A DNA stretch of 64,000 nucleotides from contig NZ_JBDJAW010000032.1 of NCBI RefSeq assembly GCF_039649665.1, forward strand, positions 26,366 through 90,365. The letters are read 5' to 3'. A program made the translations under genes and the position numbers. The DNA comes from Microbispora sp. ZYX-F-249. Its GTDB lineage: Bacteria > Actinomycetota > Actinomycetes > Streptosporangiales > Streptosporangiaceae. Shown piece after piece: positions 15,665 through 24,087 of the stretch. Numbering within the stretch: the first letter of the stretch is position 1; every line of letters starts with the position of its first letter. The notes beneath the pieces are model-generated. The model saw only the letters and a program-made list of their open reading frames with translations, ran no database searches and had not been told where the DNA came from.

Positions 15665-16045
15665 TCAGCGGCCGCCCGGCCACACCGCCGCTCTGCAGGC
15701 ACCCCACCTGACACGCTTGTCCGTACCGATCTGCCCCTGGCACAGCTTGAAGACCTTGACCGAACCGAACAGGGAACTATCGGTAGCACAGCCGCCCTGC
15801 GGCGCCCGCACCTCGAACGGCTTTCGCGCATCGACGGGATTGTCGTTGTGCCACACGGCCTTGTAGGCCACGTTGTCCTTCCTTCCGTCGCAGACCTTGA
15901 TCATCGAACGATCCGCCGGAACGCTCACGCGGCCGTCACCGTAAGCATCGCTCCAGCCTGGCGCGCCGGCCCAGGCCGATCCGACCGTCCCCACAACCAG
16001 CGCCCCGGCCAGCAGCGCGATGGACATCCCTGCCTTCGATCCCAT
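15665..16045 (-). CDS. Small secreted protein, 126 aa
   Basis: A signal peptide (MGSKAGMSIALLAGALVVGTVGSAWA) leads to a mature part of about 100 residues with four cysteines (VCDGR, GGCATD, KLCQGQ, GACRAAVW), probably two disulfides. It resembles the small secreted proteins of actinomycetes with no known role. The ATG at 16045 has GGGGGAG close upstream. The gene ends 43 bases after, and faces, the prepilin-like gene, so the two converge. It is the last intact gene before the pseudogene block. Confidence 0.7.
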   Translation of the reverse strand: MGSKAGMSIALLAGALVVGTVGSAWAGAPGWSDAYGDGRVSVPADRSMIKVCDGRKDNVAYKAVWHNDNPVDARKPFEVRAPQGGCATDSSLFGSVKVFKLCQGQIGTDKRVRWGACRAAVWPGGR

Positions 16046-16226
16046 GTCTCCCCCGTCGATCCTTGACAGCCGTCCCCACTCTAAGTATTCGATCTTGTAC
16101 TTCAAGCATCCGTAGCACATGTCGTTCCGGCATGGTCTGGAGTCTGCGACGAGACCGTGAACGCGGACGGCAGGGTTGCCTCGCGCGGGCAGGCAGTGCC
16201 CCTGCCCGTCAAGTCACAATGAGCGA

Positions 16227-17784
16227 TCAGCTGGTGGGTGTCGGCTCCCCTTTGATGAATTTGATGAGCAGCTGGGCGACGTCCACGACCTCCAGTGACT
16301 CCTTGGCCTGACCGGCGTTCTTCTTCTCGTTGATCGCGTCGCCGAGCATCACGAGGCAGAACGGGCAGGCGGTGGAGACGGTATCGGGATCGGTGGTCAG
16401 CGCCTCGTCCACGCGCTCGGTGTTGATGCGCTTTCCGATCCGCTCCTCCATCCACATCTGCGCGCCGCCCGCGCCGCAGCAGAAACCGCGGTCCTTGCAG
16501 CGGTGCATCTCCTGGGCCTGGACGCCCGGCACCTTGGCCATGATGTCGCGCGGCTGGGCGTACACCTTGTTGTGCCGGCCCAGGAAGCACGGGTCGTGGT
16601 AGGTGATCTTCTCCTCGATCGGCATGATCGGGGTGAGCCTGCCCTCCTCCACCAGATGCGCCAGCAGCTGCGTGTGGTGCACGACCTCGTAGGTGCCGCC
16701 GAGCTGCGGGTACTCGTTCGCCAGGGTGTTGAAGCAGTGCGGGCAGGTCGCCACGATCTTCTTCACCCCCGCCTGGTTGAGCGTCTCGATGTTCTGCTGG
16801 GCGAGCATGTTGAACAGGAACTCCATGCCCAGGCGCCGGGCCGGGTCGCCGGTGCAGGCCTCCATCGGGCCGAGCACGCCGAACTTGACCCCGGCGATGT
16901 GCAGCAGTTCCGCGACGGCCTTGGTGGTCTTCTTGGCCCGGTCCTCCAGCGCGCCGGCGCAGCCCACCCAGAACAGGTACTCCACGTCCTCGGACATCGT
17001 TGAGTCGACGATCGGGACCTCGAAGTCGAGCTCCTCGATCCACTCGGCGCGCTTCATCTCCGGCATGCCCGGGGGTTCCTTGTTCTCCAGGTTCTTGAGC
17101 ATCACCCCGGCCTAGGAGGGGAAGGACGACTCGGCGCATGTCGAGGATGTGGTCGATGGGCTCGATGTCGACCGGGCACTGCTCCACGCAGGCGCCGCAG
17201 TTGGTGCACGACCACAACATGTCGGGGTGGATGCCCCCGTCCTCGGCCACCAGCGGCTTGTCCAGCAGCGCCAGCACATCCTCCGGATAGCTGTCCCGCT
17301 TGTCCTCACCGGCCAGCAGGTACGGTGCGACCGCCGGGGCGTGGTCGCGCTGGTCGAGGATGAGCATCTTGGGCGACAGCGGCTTGTCGGTGTTCCACGC
17401 CGGGCACTGGGACTGGCACCGCCCGCACTCGGTGCAGGTGTAGAAGTCCAGGAACTCCTTCCACGTGGTGTCCGAAATCTTGCCCCGGCCGAACACATCG
17501 ACCTCGGGGTCGGCCTCCTCGAAATCCAGCACATCACCGTTGCTGCGCATCGGCTGAGCCGGCCCACTTCAGCAGCTTGCGCTGCCCGAACACCTCCACT
17601 AGCTGCGTCTTGATCTCGGTGCCGACGTTCGCCTTGGCATACTCAATCCGCTCCGTGGTCGGCTGCCCCTGGGGGCCAGCCGGAACAGAAACAGCACGCG
17701 ACGACCCGCCACCGCCGCGGTGGTCATGACGAGCCCCACATTCGCTACCCAGAGCACGAGTTTCTCCACTTCACAAGGCATCAA
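16227..17784 (-). pseudogene. Broken heterodisulfide-reductase-like Fe-S oxidoreductase
   Basis: An intact family member has an N-terminal membrane part, a CxxCxxC ferredoxin-type domain and two CCG domains. Here the start (ATG 17781, then VAGRRVLFLFRLAPRG) is frameshifted into GQPTTERIEYAKANVGTEIK and QLVEVFGQRKLLKW. The reading then loses the membrane segments and shifts frame before GDVLDFEEADPEVDVFGRG. The ferredoxin part is intact (CTECGRCQSQCP, CTNCGACVEQCP). After HILDMRR a short stretch is missing, the frame changes, and a TAG replaces the expected codon after ESSFPS. The last 290 residues (CPHCFN, GFCCGAGG, CPFCL) are open. At least four lesions, so no functional product. Confidence 0.85.
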
Positions 17785-17844
17785 GAGGTGACGGCCAATA
17801 CGGACGACGGCCCGGGTTCCCGGGCCTCCCGCTGCATTCGGGCA

Positions 17845-18815
17845 TCAGGCCGCGAGATCGTGGCCCAGCCGAACCGACAGCTCGCGCACGAGGTCGAGGG
17901 CGGCGTCGGTGATGACCGTGCCGGGCAGGAAGGCAGCCGTGACCCCGGCGTCCAGCAACGCGGGCACATCGCCGGGCGGGATGACGCCGCCCACCACGAT
18001 CACGATGTCGTCGCCGCCGGCCGCGGCCAGCTCCTCGCGCAGCGCGGGCACCAGCGTGAGATGCCCGGCGGCCTGAGACGAGACCCCCACGATGTGCACG
18101 TCGGCCTCGGCGACATGGCGGACAACCTCGGCCGGGGTCTGGAACAGCGGGCCGACGTCCACGTCGAAGCCCAGGTCGGCGAACGCGGAGGCGATCACCT
18201 TCTGCCCCCGATCGTGGCCGTCCTGGCCCATCTTGGCCACCAGGATCCGCAGGCGCCTCCCCTCCGCCTCGGCGAAGCGGTCGCCGGCCTCGCGGACGGC
18301 GTCGGCACCGGCGCCCATCTCCTGCCGGTACACCCCGGAGATGGTCTGCACGTTTGCCTGATGCCGCCCGAACACCCTCTCGAAAGCCTTTAGAGATCTC
18401 CCCCACCGTGGCGTGCGCCCGGGCCGCGTCCACCGCCAGGGCCAGCAGGTTGCCGCCGGTGGCCGCCCCGCGGGTGAGCGCCTCCAGCGCGGCGCGTACG
18501 GTCTCGCCGTCGCGTTCAGCCCGCAGCCGCTCGATCTGACGGGCGCGTACGGCGGTGTTGTCGACCTTGAGCACCTCCACCTCCGGCTCGGCGTCGGTAC
18601 GGTACCTGTTGACGCCGATCACCGGCTGGACGCCGGAGTCGATGCGGGCCTGGGTGCGGGCGGCGGTTTCCTCGATACGGAGCTTGGGCAGCCCGGCCTC
18701 GATCGCCCTGGCCGTGCCGTCGACCTGTTCTACCTCGGCGATGTGCTGCTGCGCCTTGGCCGCGAGTCGCCGGGTGAGGGTCTCGACGTAGTAGGAGTCG
18801 CCGCAGGGGTCGATC
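17845..18815 (-). pseudogene. Methylmalonyl-CoA mutase large subunit, 5'-truncated and frameshifted
   Basis: The enzyme normally has over 700 residues and converts methylmalonyl-CoA to succinyl-CoA with cobalamin. Only the last part of the barrel ([19 protein letters not shown], then [20 protein letters not shown]) and the cobalamin-binding domain remain. The latter keeps the ligand motif [14 protein letters not shown] and the [12 protein letters not shown] and GGVIPPGD motifs. A one-base insertion near 18390 (where [16 protein letters not shown] is expected) splits the two parts. The N-terminal substrate-binding half is missing entirely, and the fragment stops beside a TetR fragment on the other strand. 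Confidence 0.85.
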
Positions 18816-18829
18816 ACCCAACCGCGATC

Positions 18830-19110
18830 GTCGCGGTGTCCGACGCGGTCCGCATCGTGCTGGCGCATAACGTGGCGGACGCCGAGGTGTCGCTGCACCG
18901 CTACCGCCTCGTCGGCCGCGTCCCCGCCCCTCCGCCACCGGGAGAACGCCAGCGTCGCCCGCTACCAGCGGCTGTTCCGCGTGCATCGACAAATGGCTGG
19001 CCGGGACCCCCGACGCCGATTTGCGCGCCGAACTCATGGCCGTCTCGGTCGTCGCGGCGCACAACCAGGTCCTGCCCGGCTGGTTGGGCGCCGGCGGCAC
19101 CTACTCATGA
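18830..19110 (+). pseudogene. TetR-family regulator, C-terminal remnant in three frames
   Basis: Joining three frames gives [20 protein letters not shown], then [16 protein letters not shown], then ACIDKWLAGTPDADLRAE and AVSVVAAHNQVL, which reads as the ligand-binding C-terminal domain of a TetR protein. The DNA-binding N-terminus is absent and two frameshifts interrupt the rest. It begins about 15 bases from the truncated mutase, so one deletion probably removed both 5' ends. Confidence 0.65.
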
Positions 19111-19415
19111 AGCCATCCAGGCCCATCTGCAGCCACGTACATCCGACAAAGAGCGGTGAACTGACATGGCACGAATCCTGCGGCGGCATCTACAGCAGCA
19201 CGGCCAGCAGGAAGCCCGCAGTGAGGGAACTAGTCGCGATCGAGCGCGCAGAACGGGTCATCGGATCGACAAGTTTTGTGGCGGTTGTTACGACACCATA
19301 GCGGTGTACCGTACTCACACCGATGGCACGAACGGAGTCGTCGTGGCCGCTAACAATGACATGGCGGGGCGTAGGCGCCGTTTCATCGGCGGCTTGCGGG
19401 TATCAGGAGGTCAGA

Positions 19416-20351
19416 ATTTCCATCCTGGCGGACTTGCATGACGGCCAGGTCGGCAGAGACTTCCTCGACCTGCTGACTACGGTTGTGCGGATGCAACTGC
19501 GGCGCCTTCCGATCTTGTACACGGACCGACGTCTGGACAACGATCTTGTCGGCGATTTCATGCAGGACTTTGTCACGGAGCGCTGGGAGCGCACGGTCAC
19601 CGCGCTCCTGGCCGAGGCAACCGACGACGAATCGCTGGAACGGCTGCTGCACCGAATCGTGCGCTCCTGGCTCATCGACCAGGTCCGTAAGACCGACCGC
19701 GGGTCGGTTCTGCGCCGCATCAAGGATCATCTGGCCGAGGATCCGGCATTCGAAGTGGTGCCCGACCACGAGGCGGGCGGAGGCCGGTGGCGCCTGGCCG
19801 ATAGCGACGGTCCGCCCTGGGGTGGCCGCATGGAGGATCTGGTAGCCGCGGCCTACAAGGTGCCTGCCAGGGCGGTTCGGTGGAGCGATCCGACACGGCG
19901 GCCCCCGATCGCCTGTGCCACCGACCTCACCGCCATCTTGCGGGAGGTGATGACGGCTGCCGGTCATCAGAGCCTAGACCTGCAGCAACTCGTGATGGTG
20001 ATCACACAGCGCTTCCCGGCGACGATGGATCCGGAGTCCCGCACTATCGACGCGGACAAGGACGCGATCACCGCCACCGAGCCGACCCCGGACCTGGCGT
20101 GGGAGGCCCACCAGGTGGCGTCCGAGCGGGCGAGCATCGCCGCGAACATCTTCGCCCAGCTGACGCACGACGAACGGCAGTTGCTTCCGATAATCCTCGA
20201 TGGGAAGGCGGTGGAGACACATCTCAGCTGTGGGCGCAGCACTGCCTACAACCGGATCAATAAGTTGAAGGCCCTGATTCGAGAGCTCGCGGGTGCCTGC
20301 GATGATCCAGAACAGGTCGTGCTGGAGGTGCTGGCGCTATGTACCTCCTGA
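19416..20351 (+). CDS. Sigma-70-like protein, first gene of the CBASS-like cassette, 311 aa
   Basis: Residues about 8-95 are helical with DLVGDFMQDFVTERWERTV and LLHRIVRSWLIDQVRKTDRG, resembling sigma region 2. Near the C-terminus, LTHDERQLLPIILDGKAVETHLSCGRSTAYNRINKLKALIREL is a region-4-like helix-turn-helix. A central Asp/Pro-rich part separates them. AGGAGG lies five bases before an in-frame ATT at 19416, and no ATG or GTG is well placed, so an ATT start is proposed; the alternative ATG at 19323 adds 31 unlikely residues. It is followed after about 135 bases by the HTH gene on the same strand. Whether it activates the cassette promoter is unknown. Confidence 0.6.
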   Translation: MSILADLHDGQVGRDFLDLLTTVVRMQLRRLPILYTDRRLDNDLVGDFMQDFVTERWERTVTALLAEATDDESLERLLHRIVRSWLIDQVRKTDRGSVLRRIKDHLAEDPAFEVVPDHEAGGGRWRLADSDGPPWGGRMEDLVAAAYKVPARAVRWSDPTRRPPIACATDLTAILREVMTAAGHQSLDLQQLVMVITQRFPATMDPESRTIDADKDAITATEPTPDLAWEAHQVASERASIAANIFAQLTHDERQLLPIILDGKAVETHLSCGRSTAYNRINKLKALIRELAGACDDPEQVVLEVLALCTS

Positions 20352-20414
20352 TCGCGCTCCGGCTCGACGCAGTGGGGCGGTTCGAAGGCGGTGCCACAAC
20401 TGGCGTGTCAAATG

Positions 20415-20431
20415 TGTTGGACAATCTGTCC
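20415..20431 (+). promoter_or_regulatory. Small palindrome upstream of the HTH-peptidase pair
   Basis: GGACA (20419-20423), ATC, TGTCC (20427-20431) lies 55 bases before the GTG of the HTH gene, preceded by TGTT. The 9-mer TGTTGGACA is repeated at 22489-22497, upstream of the cyclase gene. It could be an operator for the cassette's HTH protein; the evidence is only the repeat. Confidence 0.3.
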
Positions 20432-20486
20432 GATGCGCCGTCAGTCCCCAGTGCAGCGTCCCGTCCGGAGAGAAAGAAGGTCAGTC

Positions 20487-21431
20487 GTGACGGCTGATGT
20501 GCCTGACCGCTTGCAGAGACTGGCCGCCGCGATGCAGGTGCCCGCACCGCTAACCTCCGCCGGGCTGCGCGACCGATTCGGCGACCCAGACCACCTTGAA
20601 CCGGCAGTTGGCCAGGTATGGCGCGCTGAGTGGGACGACGTGTCGCGGCTCGTGCTGCTACTCGCGGCCGAGGAACGGCATTGGCGGGTTGTGCCCGTGT
20701 CGGTCGAGCCCACTGGTGAAGACGACCACAGCCTCGTCGTCGACACAAGCCACACGGCGTTCGCGGTCGAGGTCACGGCCTGGGCTGGGCTGTCCGCCTT
20801 GATCCCGACTGGGACACTCAGCCGTGTCATCGACGACTGGAGCAGGGACATCACCAATTGGTGTGCCGACACGGCGGGCGGCACCTTACACGAACCACCC
20901 GCCGGGACCCGCCGTGGAGGCCCAGCAACCGATCCTTTTAGCGCCAGCGCCACAGTCCGCGCCAGTCTGGCAGACGATCTCGACGTCCTGGTCGCGGCGC
21001 CGTTGGTTCCGATTCAAGCATCGACGCCCGTAGATCTGAAGGCCGCCACCGGCCGTGTGGGCCTAGCCGCTGTGATCGCCGCCCTCCAACTCCCGCAGCC
21101 AACGGTGATGAAGATTGTGCAAGGCAAGCACCCAGTGACGAAACAGCAAGCCCATGTCCTGGCCGGGCTGTTCGGCTACGCCGCCGAAGAGATCATGATG
21201 GCGGCAGGCGGACTGCCATTGGGCTTGGCGACCGAATTGGAACAGCCGCGTTGGCGGGAGACGTGGCGGTCACTATGCCGCCGGTTGGGGGTCAGCGAGT
21301 ACGCCGCACGGCTGCAGGCCGGTTACGGCGCGTTCGCCACGGCGTTCCGTCAGACCGGAGGTACGGCACCGGATTGGCGCAGCCGAATCAGCCAGTGGCT
21401 TGCAGCCCGTGAGGACGAGACGGCGGAGTGA
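20487..21431 (+). CDS. HTH protein, CapH-like partner of the ImmA/IrrE peptidase, 314 aa
   Basis: The first 180 residues are an unfamiliar domain with strand-helix character and a DVSRLVLLLAAEERHWRVVPVSVEP segment. The C-terminal part contains TGRVGLAAVIAALQLPQPTVMKIVQGKHPVTKQQAHVLAGLFG, a helix-turn-helix of the XRE type, followed by a helical end. The start is GTG at 20487 with AGAAGG six bases upstream. The stop is three bases before the ATG of the ImmA/IrrE peptidase. In known phage-defence and ICE switches an HTH repressor is cut by such a peptidase; here the HTH lies at the C-terminus, unlike CapH, so the analogy is by gene pairing only. Confidence 0.65.
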   Translation: MTADVPDRLQRLAAAMQVPAPLTSAGLRDRFGDPDHLEPAVGQVWRAEWDDVSRLVLLLAAEERHWRVVPVSVEPTGEDDHSLVVDTSHTAFAVEVTAWAGLSALIPTGTLSRVIDDWSRDITNWCADTAGGTLHEPPAGTRRGGPATDPFSASATVRASLADDLDVLVAAPLVPIQASTPVDLKAATGRVGLAAVIAALQLPQPTVMKIVQGKHPVTKQQAHVLAGLFGYAAEEIMMAAGGLPLGLATELEQPRWRETWRSLCRRLGVSEYAARLQAGYGAFATAFRQTGGTAPDWRSRISQWLAAREDETAE

Positions 21432-21434
21432 AGC

Positions 21435-22472
21435 ATGACGAGTAGGGCCTCGGAGGCGGTACAGATGCAGGTCACGGCGATGCTGGACCTGCTGGAGCGC
21501 GACCGGCCGGGCATGCTCGACCGGCTCCGCACCGACGCCCTTGCCGAACTCCAGACCTGGCCGGAGGTGCGGGTGCATTTGGTCACCGAAGCGCTGCCTA
21601 CCGCCGAGGGGTGCTCGGTGGCAGGCAGCTACGGGGACGAAGAGCAGCCGCCGGCCCTGTGCGTGGTCCGGTCGGCGTCGACGCGTCGCCGCCAGTTCAC
21701 CGTGCTACACGAACTCGGTCACCATCTACAGAGGACCGATTTGGATCTCGGCACCGCAGTCGTGCTCGCGGACGGGGATCGGTTCGAGGACGACGCCTGC
21801 GACCTGTTCGCCGCCCGGGTGCTGCTGCCCGACTCTCTGGTCGCAAGCTGCTTCGACGACCGCACGCCGATACCGGGCGACATCGTCGCGCTCTACCGCA
21901 AGTCCAGCGCCTCACGAGCCGCGTGCATGGTCCGGGCGGCCGAACACCTCAGCAGCTTCGGCGCGGTCGTGCTCTACGACGCCGCCGGTGTTGTATCGTT
22001 CGCCGCCGCGAGGGGCAGCGTCTACCCGCCGGCCCGCGGCAGCGACCAGTCACAGACGGCGCTGGTCGCGGCGGCGTTGCGCGACCCGAGCCGCGCGGAC
22101 GGGATGCCGTTCACCGTCGATGACACCAGGATCCGGTACCGGTCCGGGCACGCCAGCGGCCCGCTCTACGGGCAGGCCACCTGGTGTGACGGCTATCTGG
22201 TCGCGGTCCTGGTGGAGCACCACGCACCGTGGCGGACCTTCTCCCCACCCCGGGACATCATCCCGTCACGGCAGCCGCAGTGGGCCGAGTGCCAGGTGTG
22301 CGTCAACTCCTACGAGGTGACCGACATCTGCGGCACCTGCGGTGAACCGCGCTGCCCGTCCGGGCACTGCGAGTGCAGCCTGCGTCGAGAGCGGCACTGC
22401 GAGCGGTGCAAGTTGACGTACGGTCCCGCGATGTTTCCGGGCAACGGGGCTATCTGCCGGGACTGCCTCTGA
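21435..22472 (+). CDS. ImmA/IrrE-type metallopeptidase with C-terminal Cys-rich domain, 345 aa
   Basis: A zinc peptidase that would cleave a regulator. The active-site helix FTVLHELGHHLQR gives H92, E93 and H96, and EDDACDLFAARVLLP about 25 residues later supplies the acidic third ligand and the typical ImmA/IrrE follow-up helix. Residues about 200-275 form a second mixed domain. The last 60 residues hold CQVC, CGTC, CPSGHCEC, CERC and CRDC, enough for two or three zinc sites, which is not common in this family. The gene follows the HTH gene by three bases. CapP, the CBASS-linked peptidase, is the closest functional parallel; substrate cleavage is inferred. Confidence 0.85.
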   Translation: MTSRASEAVQMQVTAMLDLLERDRPGMLDRLRTDALAELQTWPEVRVHLVTEALPTAEGCSVAGSYGDEEQPPALCVVRSASTRRRQFTVLHELGHHLQRTDLDLGTAVVLADGDRFEDDACDLFAARVLLPDSLVASCFDDRTPIPGDIVALYRKSSASRAACMVRAAEHLSSFGAVVLYDAAGVVSFAAARGSVYPPARGSDQSQTALVAAALRDPSRADGMPFTVDDTRIRYRSGHASGPLYGQATWCDGYLVAVLVEHHAPWRTFSPPRDIIPSRQPQWAECQVCVNSYEVTDICGTCGEPRCPSGHCECSLRRERHCERCKLTYGPAMFPGNGAICRDCL

Positions 22473-22615
22473 CCTGCCGCCGCTGGCCTGTTGGACAGAT
22501 CGCGGGATGCGTCGTCAGGGGTTGGTGAGGGCTACCGACAGTCCTACGGCACCCGGCCAGGGTGCTGCCACTGATGCGCTGTGCCGGGGCCAGCGCGGGA
22601 ATGGGGGGCCACTAC

Positions 22616-23638
22616 ATGGGGCACACTGCCGATCTCTTGTCCAGCGTCCGTACGCAGATCGACGCCGACGACGTACCGCTGAAGGAAGCCCGCACCCGGC
22701 TTCAACTGGTCCGCGATGTCGCCGAGGGCTTCCCTGGTTCCTTGCGCACCTACGCCAGCGGCTCGCTGGCCCACCACACGATGAACCGGCCCGTGACCGA
22801 TGGGGACGGCGGGCTGGTGCTGGACCGCCGCTGCTATCCGAGGCTTGGCCCGGAGGGTGGAAACGAAACCCCGAGTGAGGTGGCCGGGGAGCTTTGCGCG
22901 TTGCTGGGCCCGGCGATCCGCGAGATGTACCCGAAGGCGCGATGCGGCACCTCGAAGCGCGGTCCGAAGCTGTGGTTCAACGCGCCGGTCAACGGCCAGG
23001 ACCCGACGGTGGATCTGGTTGTGGCGCTGACCCGCCGCGACGGTGACGGCCTCTGGATCCCCAATCTGGAGAAGGACAGGTGGGAGGCATCGCATCCGGA
23101 GGGGCATGTCGCCCTCTTCAACGCCGGCCCGGCCTCACTGCGGCAGACCCGCCGCATTGTGATCCGGTTACTGAAGGCCTGGAACAAGCAGTACAGCAGC
23201 CCCGGTATGTCCTCCTTCCACCTGTCGGCTCTCGCCTGGGAGTTCATAGTCAGCGGCTTGGGCGTGCCGACTGCCCTGCACACGGTGCTCGACCGAGCCG
23301 CCACGCGGATCAGCCGCGGGTACGCCACGCCGGATCCGGCAGGAGTATCCGCTCCGCTGAAGCTGCTGCTCGGCCGCGAAATCGTTGCGAGCCGGCTACG
23401 CAAGGCCGCCGACGCGGTCGCCGAAGCGATCGAGCACGACACCGACGAGGTCGCAGTGCAGATGGCGCTGCACAAGATGTTCTGGAAGTACATCGACGAC
23501 CCGACTGGCGGTGGGCTGGCCAGAACCGCAGACCTGCTGCGGCAGCGCCGACCGGTGCCCACCACAGCGCTGGGCCTCGGCGGCGCGGCGGCGCTGGTCG
23601 TGCCGACCCGCGCGTACGGTGGCCGGTCGCTGCTGTGA
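22616..23638 (+). CDS. CD-NTase-like cyclic (oligo)nucleotide synthase, 340 aa
   Basis: A nucleotidyltransferase of the polymerase-beta superfamily with CD-NTase features. G49-S50 (ASGSLAHHT) starts the nucleotide loop. The catalytic aspartates are D62 and D64 (VTDGDGGLVLD) and D133 (DPTVDLVVAL). WIPNLEKDRWEASHPEGHV (residues about 147-165) followed by an Arg-rich helix, RQTRRIVIRLLKAWNKQ, is the acceptor-side signature seen in DncV/OAS-like synthases. The C-terminal half is helical, as in the family. ATG at 22616 is preferred, with GGGGGG seven bases upstream. Its stop overlaps the E2-like start as GTGA. The product nucleotide cannot be predicted. Confidence 0.8.
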   Translation: MGHTADLLSSVRTQIDADDVPLKEARTRLQLVRDVAEGFPGSLRTYASGSLAHHTMNRPVTDGDGGLVLDRRCYPRLGPEGGNETPSEVAGELCALLGPAIREMYPKARCGTSKRGPKLWFNAPVNGQDPTVDLVVALTRRDGDGLWIPNLEKDRWEASHPEGHVALFNAGPASLRQTRRIVIRLLKAWNKQYSSPGMSSFHLSALAWEFIVSGLGVPTALHTVLDRAATRISRGYATPDPAGVSAPLKLLLGREIVASRLRKAADAVAEAIEHDTDEVAVQMALHKMFWKYIDDPTGGGLARTADLLRQRRPVPTTALGLGGAAALVVPTRAYGGRSLL

Positions 23639-24087
23639 CCCGTGTCCCCCGGCGGGAGCCGGCCTGGTTCGCCAGGCCAGCTTTCCGCCTGCGGTTCGTC
23701 TCCGAGCTCGCCGGGACCGGTGTGCCGGTCCGGGTGATCCGCCCGCCTCAGCGTTTCCGAGGCGGATTCGCCGTTCGGTGCACCGTTATCCCGCCGGGTG
23801 TCGAACCGCGCCAGGTGACGATCGTGTTCTCCGTCGGCTCACCGGAGGTCCCCCGCGTGTTCGCAGACGGACCGACAGAGTCGCCGCACCGCTACTCCGG
23901 CGGGGAGCTGTGCATGTGGTGGCCGTTCGACGGGCCGGAGCGGCGGTGGCTACGCCGCGACGGCGGGGCGGCGCTGCTCGGCCAGATCGTCGCGCATCTG
24001 GTGCGGGAAGAATGGTGGCGGCGCACCGGTGAGTGGGTCGGCGAGGAGGCGCCCCACGCTGCTCAGGACGGTCAGGAGGACGAGTGA
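23635..24087 (+). CDS. E2-like ubiquitin-transfer-fold protein (short Cap2-like), 150 aa
   Basis: A stand-alone protein of E2 size. RQVTIVFSVGSPEVPRVFADG gives the central strands, and PHRYSGGELCMWWP places H85 eight residues before C93, the spacing of the His-Pro-Asn motif and catalytic Cys in E2 enzymes. REEWWRRTGEWVGEEAPH is the C-terminal helix and Gly-Pro-rich motif seen in prokaryotic E2-family proteins. No E1 or JAB domain is present here or nearby. In short type II CBASS an E2-only Cap2 conjugates the cyclase and primes it; this gene sits directly between cyclase and effector, with 4-base overlaps on both sides. Confidence 0.7.
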   Translation: MTRVPRREPAWFARPAFRLRFVSELAGTGVPVRVIRPPQRFRGGFAVRCTVIPPGVEPRQVTIVFSVGSPEVPRVFADGPTESPHRYSGGELCMWWPFDGPERRWLRRDGGAALLGQIVAHLVREEWWRRTGEWVGEEAPHAAQDGQEDE

